A stretch of DNA of 64,000 nt from Oryzias latipes (lineage: Eukaryota; Chordata; Actinopteri; Beloniformes; Adrianichthyidae): positions 10,629,983-10,693,982 of the forward strand of contig NC_019859.2 of NCBI RefSeq assembly GCF_002234675.1. The letters run 5' to 3'. This document shows positions 60,826 through 64,000 of this stretch, in pieces; positions within the stretch are counted from its first letter, which is position 1, and every line of letters begins with the position of its first letter. Both the position numbers and the translations under genes were made by a program. A model generated the notes under the pieces. The model was not told where the DNA came from. It saw only the letters and a program-made list of their open reading frames with translations, and did not search any database.

Positions 60826-63417
60826 CAAATTGAACTCAGGATAGTCATTTAATGCGGTCAGGTGTGTTTACCTGGTAACACAGCTTCTTACTACTAATGA
60901 AATTTAACAAAGAAAGCAACCAAGCTTAAGGACACTGATTAAAAACCCTTAGAAACAGACATAGCTCCATCATTATTCACTTATTTCACATTGGTCTATG
61001 TTGTTTGAGGGTCATCTTCATAAGACTGGAAGAAATTGGATTGGGCAATTGGAGCACCTGAAAGCAAATAGATGCAACGTTCCAACAAAAACAATGTGAG
61101 AACATTAAAAGCAAAATATTTGATCGTATCTTTTACAGATCTAAAAATGTGCCGTTCTTATATAATTTAAACATTTTATTCTTTTTTAACTTTGATTTAA
61201 ATAGACCTCCTGAATAATTTTCATGTCCAAATTAACTCTGAGCAACATTTTCAGTAAAGCAAGTAAAGGTTGTTATGACATACATCATGTCCACCAAAGG
61301 GATTAAATTATGGAATAATTCCTATAATGAAATCAAATGTCGAACCATAAATATATTAATTTCAAGAACACCAAAGACAGTAAATTTGGCCCAAAGACAA
61401 CATAAAAGTGTTTCATACAAAGAGTATTTATGTATAGAAAAAAAAAACATACAAACGCTTATTAATGTTAATTATTTCAACAGTGATGTGCTCGCTTTAA
61501 GAGTCTCATTTTATCCAACTATTTTTTTCCCTATTTTCTTTATTTAAATGTCATACAAAATAAAATAATCTAGATAAATTAAAAACCACAAGACAGAAAA
61601 ATTAAATCTACATTATTCTTTTGATTTATTGTATTGATTGTTTGGGGACTCTATTTAGTTTATTTCACATCTCGGCCTTTAAATCTTCTCATTTAAACAT
61701 CTCAGCTCTTTTTTTGAACAATTCACTAATGCATATACAATAATTCATCTTTAAATTGGGAGGAGCCGCCGTCATTGCAATGCACAGAAACAGACCAATG
61801 AGGAAGAGATTTGGAAATAGATTACCAATTCTAAAGCTTCACCTTAAACTGATGCACCACAGCTTCATCTTTAGTTTAACGAGACTATCCAATTTTGCAG
61901 TAGAAATGTAGAATAAAAAATAATATCCACCAAATTGTCGACAGCTCAACTAAACATTTAGTTTATTGTATAGTCATTAATAGGTTTTGCATGCTAGGAT
62001 TGCAGACATTCATTTCTCTGTTCAATTATTTTGGGAGGAATCTTCACATCAATCTCTGCAAATCTAGGAGGAAATGGGTAAAGTCTTCCTGTGTCTGCTG
62101 CTGTCACTCTACAGCTTTATTAACAGAGTTCATTTTCCTTATGAGGGAAAAGTGTTTTGTCATTTCAAAGTATTTGAAATCATAAAAAGGCATCCTGCAT
62201 TTTAACATGTTTTTGTGCTTTGGAAATTTAGAACTCATGCTGAATACGTTCATTTGCAGGAATAAAGGCATAATTTAGCAATTTCTTTTGTAGTTTTACA
62301 CATCACTAAAGTGGATTTTTCTGATATTGGAGAATAAAAATATAAAATGAAACAAGAAAATACACAATATAATAATAATTATATAATTTGTAAATACTTT
62401 TGCTGTAAAAGTTTATTTTAAAGCTTTTTTCCGCCTCGTTGATCCATCATTTTTAGATCAGGCAGCCTCTGATCTGTTGCGTGGTGTTTGACCTCCACCC
62501 TCTGTCATCAGCTGCTCCAACTCAAGAGGAAGAGGTGAGGTGGAGGCAGAGGAGCCGTGCCTCGTGTCACGTCTCCATGCCTGCTCTGACACCCTCCCCT
62601 TTTTTAATGAAAGGTTATCTTCTTGGCAATTACCCACCAGACGAGTTAACCAAACACTGTTTTGGCATCATGTGAGGAACTGGAAGGACAACAAGCCGTC
62701 AGCGGGGTTCAGGAATGCCGGTGATAACACTCCAATCTGACTCTCGCCTCTTCAGCACGACTGTCCCAAGTTCAGCCAAAAGAAATTTTCCTGACATTGC
62801 GCTTTTATTGTTAAAGAGGCTTATTTTTATTTGTTTTAAACATCTCACCAGTAGCAAAGTTTGAATTGAATGCAGCAGAAATTCCTTCAAAGGTGGGATT
62901 TGTTTCAGATCAATTCAAATATAAACCATTTAGTTAAAAAAAAAAGTTTTTTTTTGCAGATCACTCTGAAGTCAACAATGGGACAACTCCAAATGTTTTG
63001 GTTTTGTTTGGTGCATTTAAGGACACAGTAGTTTGCTCTAACTGTTAAATTTGACTTTAAGATGTGGTTTTTTATCCACCAGTGAAAATGAGGATGAGGT
63101 GTCAGTTAGTCTTTTTGGTCAGAGCAAAGCGTTTCTTCATTTTACTTTGTGCATTTAAAGTAAAAAAAAAAATGTCACTGAATTAAACAACAAAGCCAAA
63201 GTTTTAGCTGATTTATTTTTATTCTCAAAGGAACTTAAGCTAATTCATAATCTGTACAGTTTAACATGATATCAACGCTTCACAGCTATAACAGCTTCCA
63301 TTTTCTGGCAAACTTTCCGTGGGGTTAGGACTCTTCATGGGACGTCTGACTGTTCCAGAAACACATTTTTGACGTCAGACATTGCAGTTGAGGGAAAGTG
63401 TTGAGCTCGGAGACTCT

Positions 63418-63520
63418 GATTCATGGAGCCGCCATCAGTGAGTGGATGTGTGGGTGAATGGGACTGTAAAGTACTTTGGGTTTTCTAAGAAGGTAGTAAA
63501 GTGCTATTGAAGTACACGCC
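63418..63520 (+). mobile_element. SINE fragment
   Basis: GGAGCCGCCATCAGTGAGTG, GGTGAATGGGACTGTAAAGT and AAGGTAGTAAAGTGCTATTG match the complement of the SINE at 57822-58061. Only the distal half is present. Confidence 0.55.
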
Positions 63521-63534
63521 GTGTCAAACAGGTT

Positions 63535-63925
63535 CTATTAGGTTAAAGTCAGAACTACATGCAGGCGAGTCAAGTTCCTACACACTTCCAAACACTCTTA
63601 TGTCTTTGTCGACTGTCTTCGAACATCCCCAGACTGTTCATACTTCCTAGTTTGGAGAGTCTTTCTTTTCACTGGAGCTAAGGGTTCCTATCAAACTGCC
63701 CACATCATGATCCTCCCTCCACCGAGCTTCACACTTGGCCCAACAGCTATTCTTCTGGTAATGTGCAAACCCAGACTCCTCCAAAGGATAAGCAGAAGGA
63801 AAAGCATGACGTGTTGACCTAAAGAAAGCCTTTCGCCTTGCTCAAGAGTGCAGTGGTGATGTGCTTTGGAACCATGCATCCGCCACTTTGCACTTTGTCT
63901 GCTTGGCTTGGATGCAACCACTGAA
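63535..63925 (-). mobile_element. Old DNA-transposon-like remnant
   Basis: The minus strand includes LGGGRIMMW at about 63691-63720, resembling the GGG.I..WG motif of Tc1/mariner-type transposases, and plus-strand text such as CATCATGATCCTCCCTCCACC that is typical of old fish DNA-element fragments. There is no intact DDE domain or visible TIR. Family assignment is weak. Confidence 0.3.
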
Positions 63926-64000
63926 CCTCAAAAACGTGCTTCCTGAACCTCTCTCTTAAGATCAGCTGCCCTGTTGCCTCTGTGAGGCTGCTGTCACTGC

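Larger units (their letters stand above)
59744..64000. other. Intergenic region downstream of cenpm
   Basis: No protein gene is supported. It contains the cenpm 3' UTR, a hAT-like MITE copy (60440-60825), a SINE fragment (63418-63520) and an old DNA-transposon-like segment (63535-63925). The remainder, mainly 60830-63170, is AT-rich with nothing recognised. Open frames of 60-100 codons here lack conserved motifs or splice context. Confidence 0.55.

Noticed and set aside
1-64000. CRISPR arrays, phage or plasmid modules, bacterial-type operons
   Set aside because: No spaced direct repeats and no prokaryotic gene organisation; the window is vertebrate genomic DNA.

Overview
This is a eukaryotic, vertebrate window, almost certainly from a teleost fish. 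Genes are split by GT-AG introns, noncoding DNA is AT-rich, and many short dispersed repeats of teleost type are present: tRNA-like SINEs with ATGG tails, TTAA-flanked MITEs, hAT-like MITEs and a Tx1/L1-like LINE fragment. The species cannot be fixed from sequence alone. There is no bacterial operon structure, CRISPR array or viral gene.

Layout: (1) 1-7,334 is AT-rich 3' flank with hairpins and a MITE. (2) 7,335-10,325 (minus) is an inward-rectifier K+ channel of the Kir2 family, best matched to kcnj4/Kir2.3, with a small first coding exon joined to one large exon. (3) 10,482-30,880 is about 20 kb without a recognisable protein gene, holding SINE, LINE and MITE debris. (4) 30,881-44,812 (plus) is triobp. 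It has an N-terminal set of exons with a large Ser/Arg-rich exon, and a separate short form (Tara/TRIOBP-1 type, 589 aa) with its own start exon, a PH domain and a C-terminal coiled coil. (5) 45,378-46,434 (minus) is smdt1 (EMRE, the essential regulator of the mitochondrial calcium uniporter), tail-to-tail with triobp. (6) 46,511-47,865 is a 5'-truncated LINE with a 16-bp target-site duplication, sitting in the smdt1 5' region. (7) 50,089-55,191 (plus) is a luc7l-type U1 snRNP splicing factor, head-to-head with smdt1. (8) 56,164-59,743 (plus) is cenpm, a CCAN kinetochore subunit. (9) 59,744-64,000 is intergenic with MITE and SINE remnants.

The genes do not form one pathway; they are a syntenic block. 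KCNJ4, TRIOBP, SMDT1 and CENPM all map to human 22q13, so this is conserved vertebrate synteny, with luc7l as the member that does not fit the human arrangement. The joined exons of kcnj4 (1,665 nt), the short triobp form (1,770 nt), smdt1 (300 nt), luc7l (1,272 nt) and cenpm (555 nt) all keep frame, which supports the models.

The least ordinary signals are transposon-gene boundary events: a LINE about 77 bp upstream of the smdt1 start codon, a TTAA MITE ending about 90 bp upstream of the short triobp start codon, and a MITE filling most of a luc7l intron. Two strong hairpin structures in the first 2.5 kb are also unexplained.
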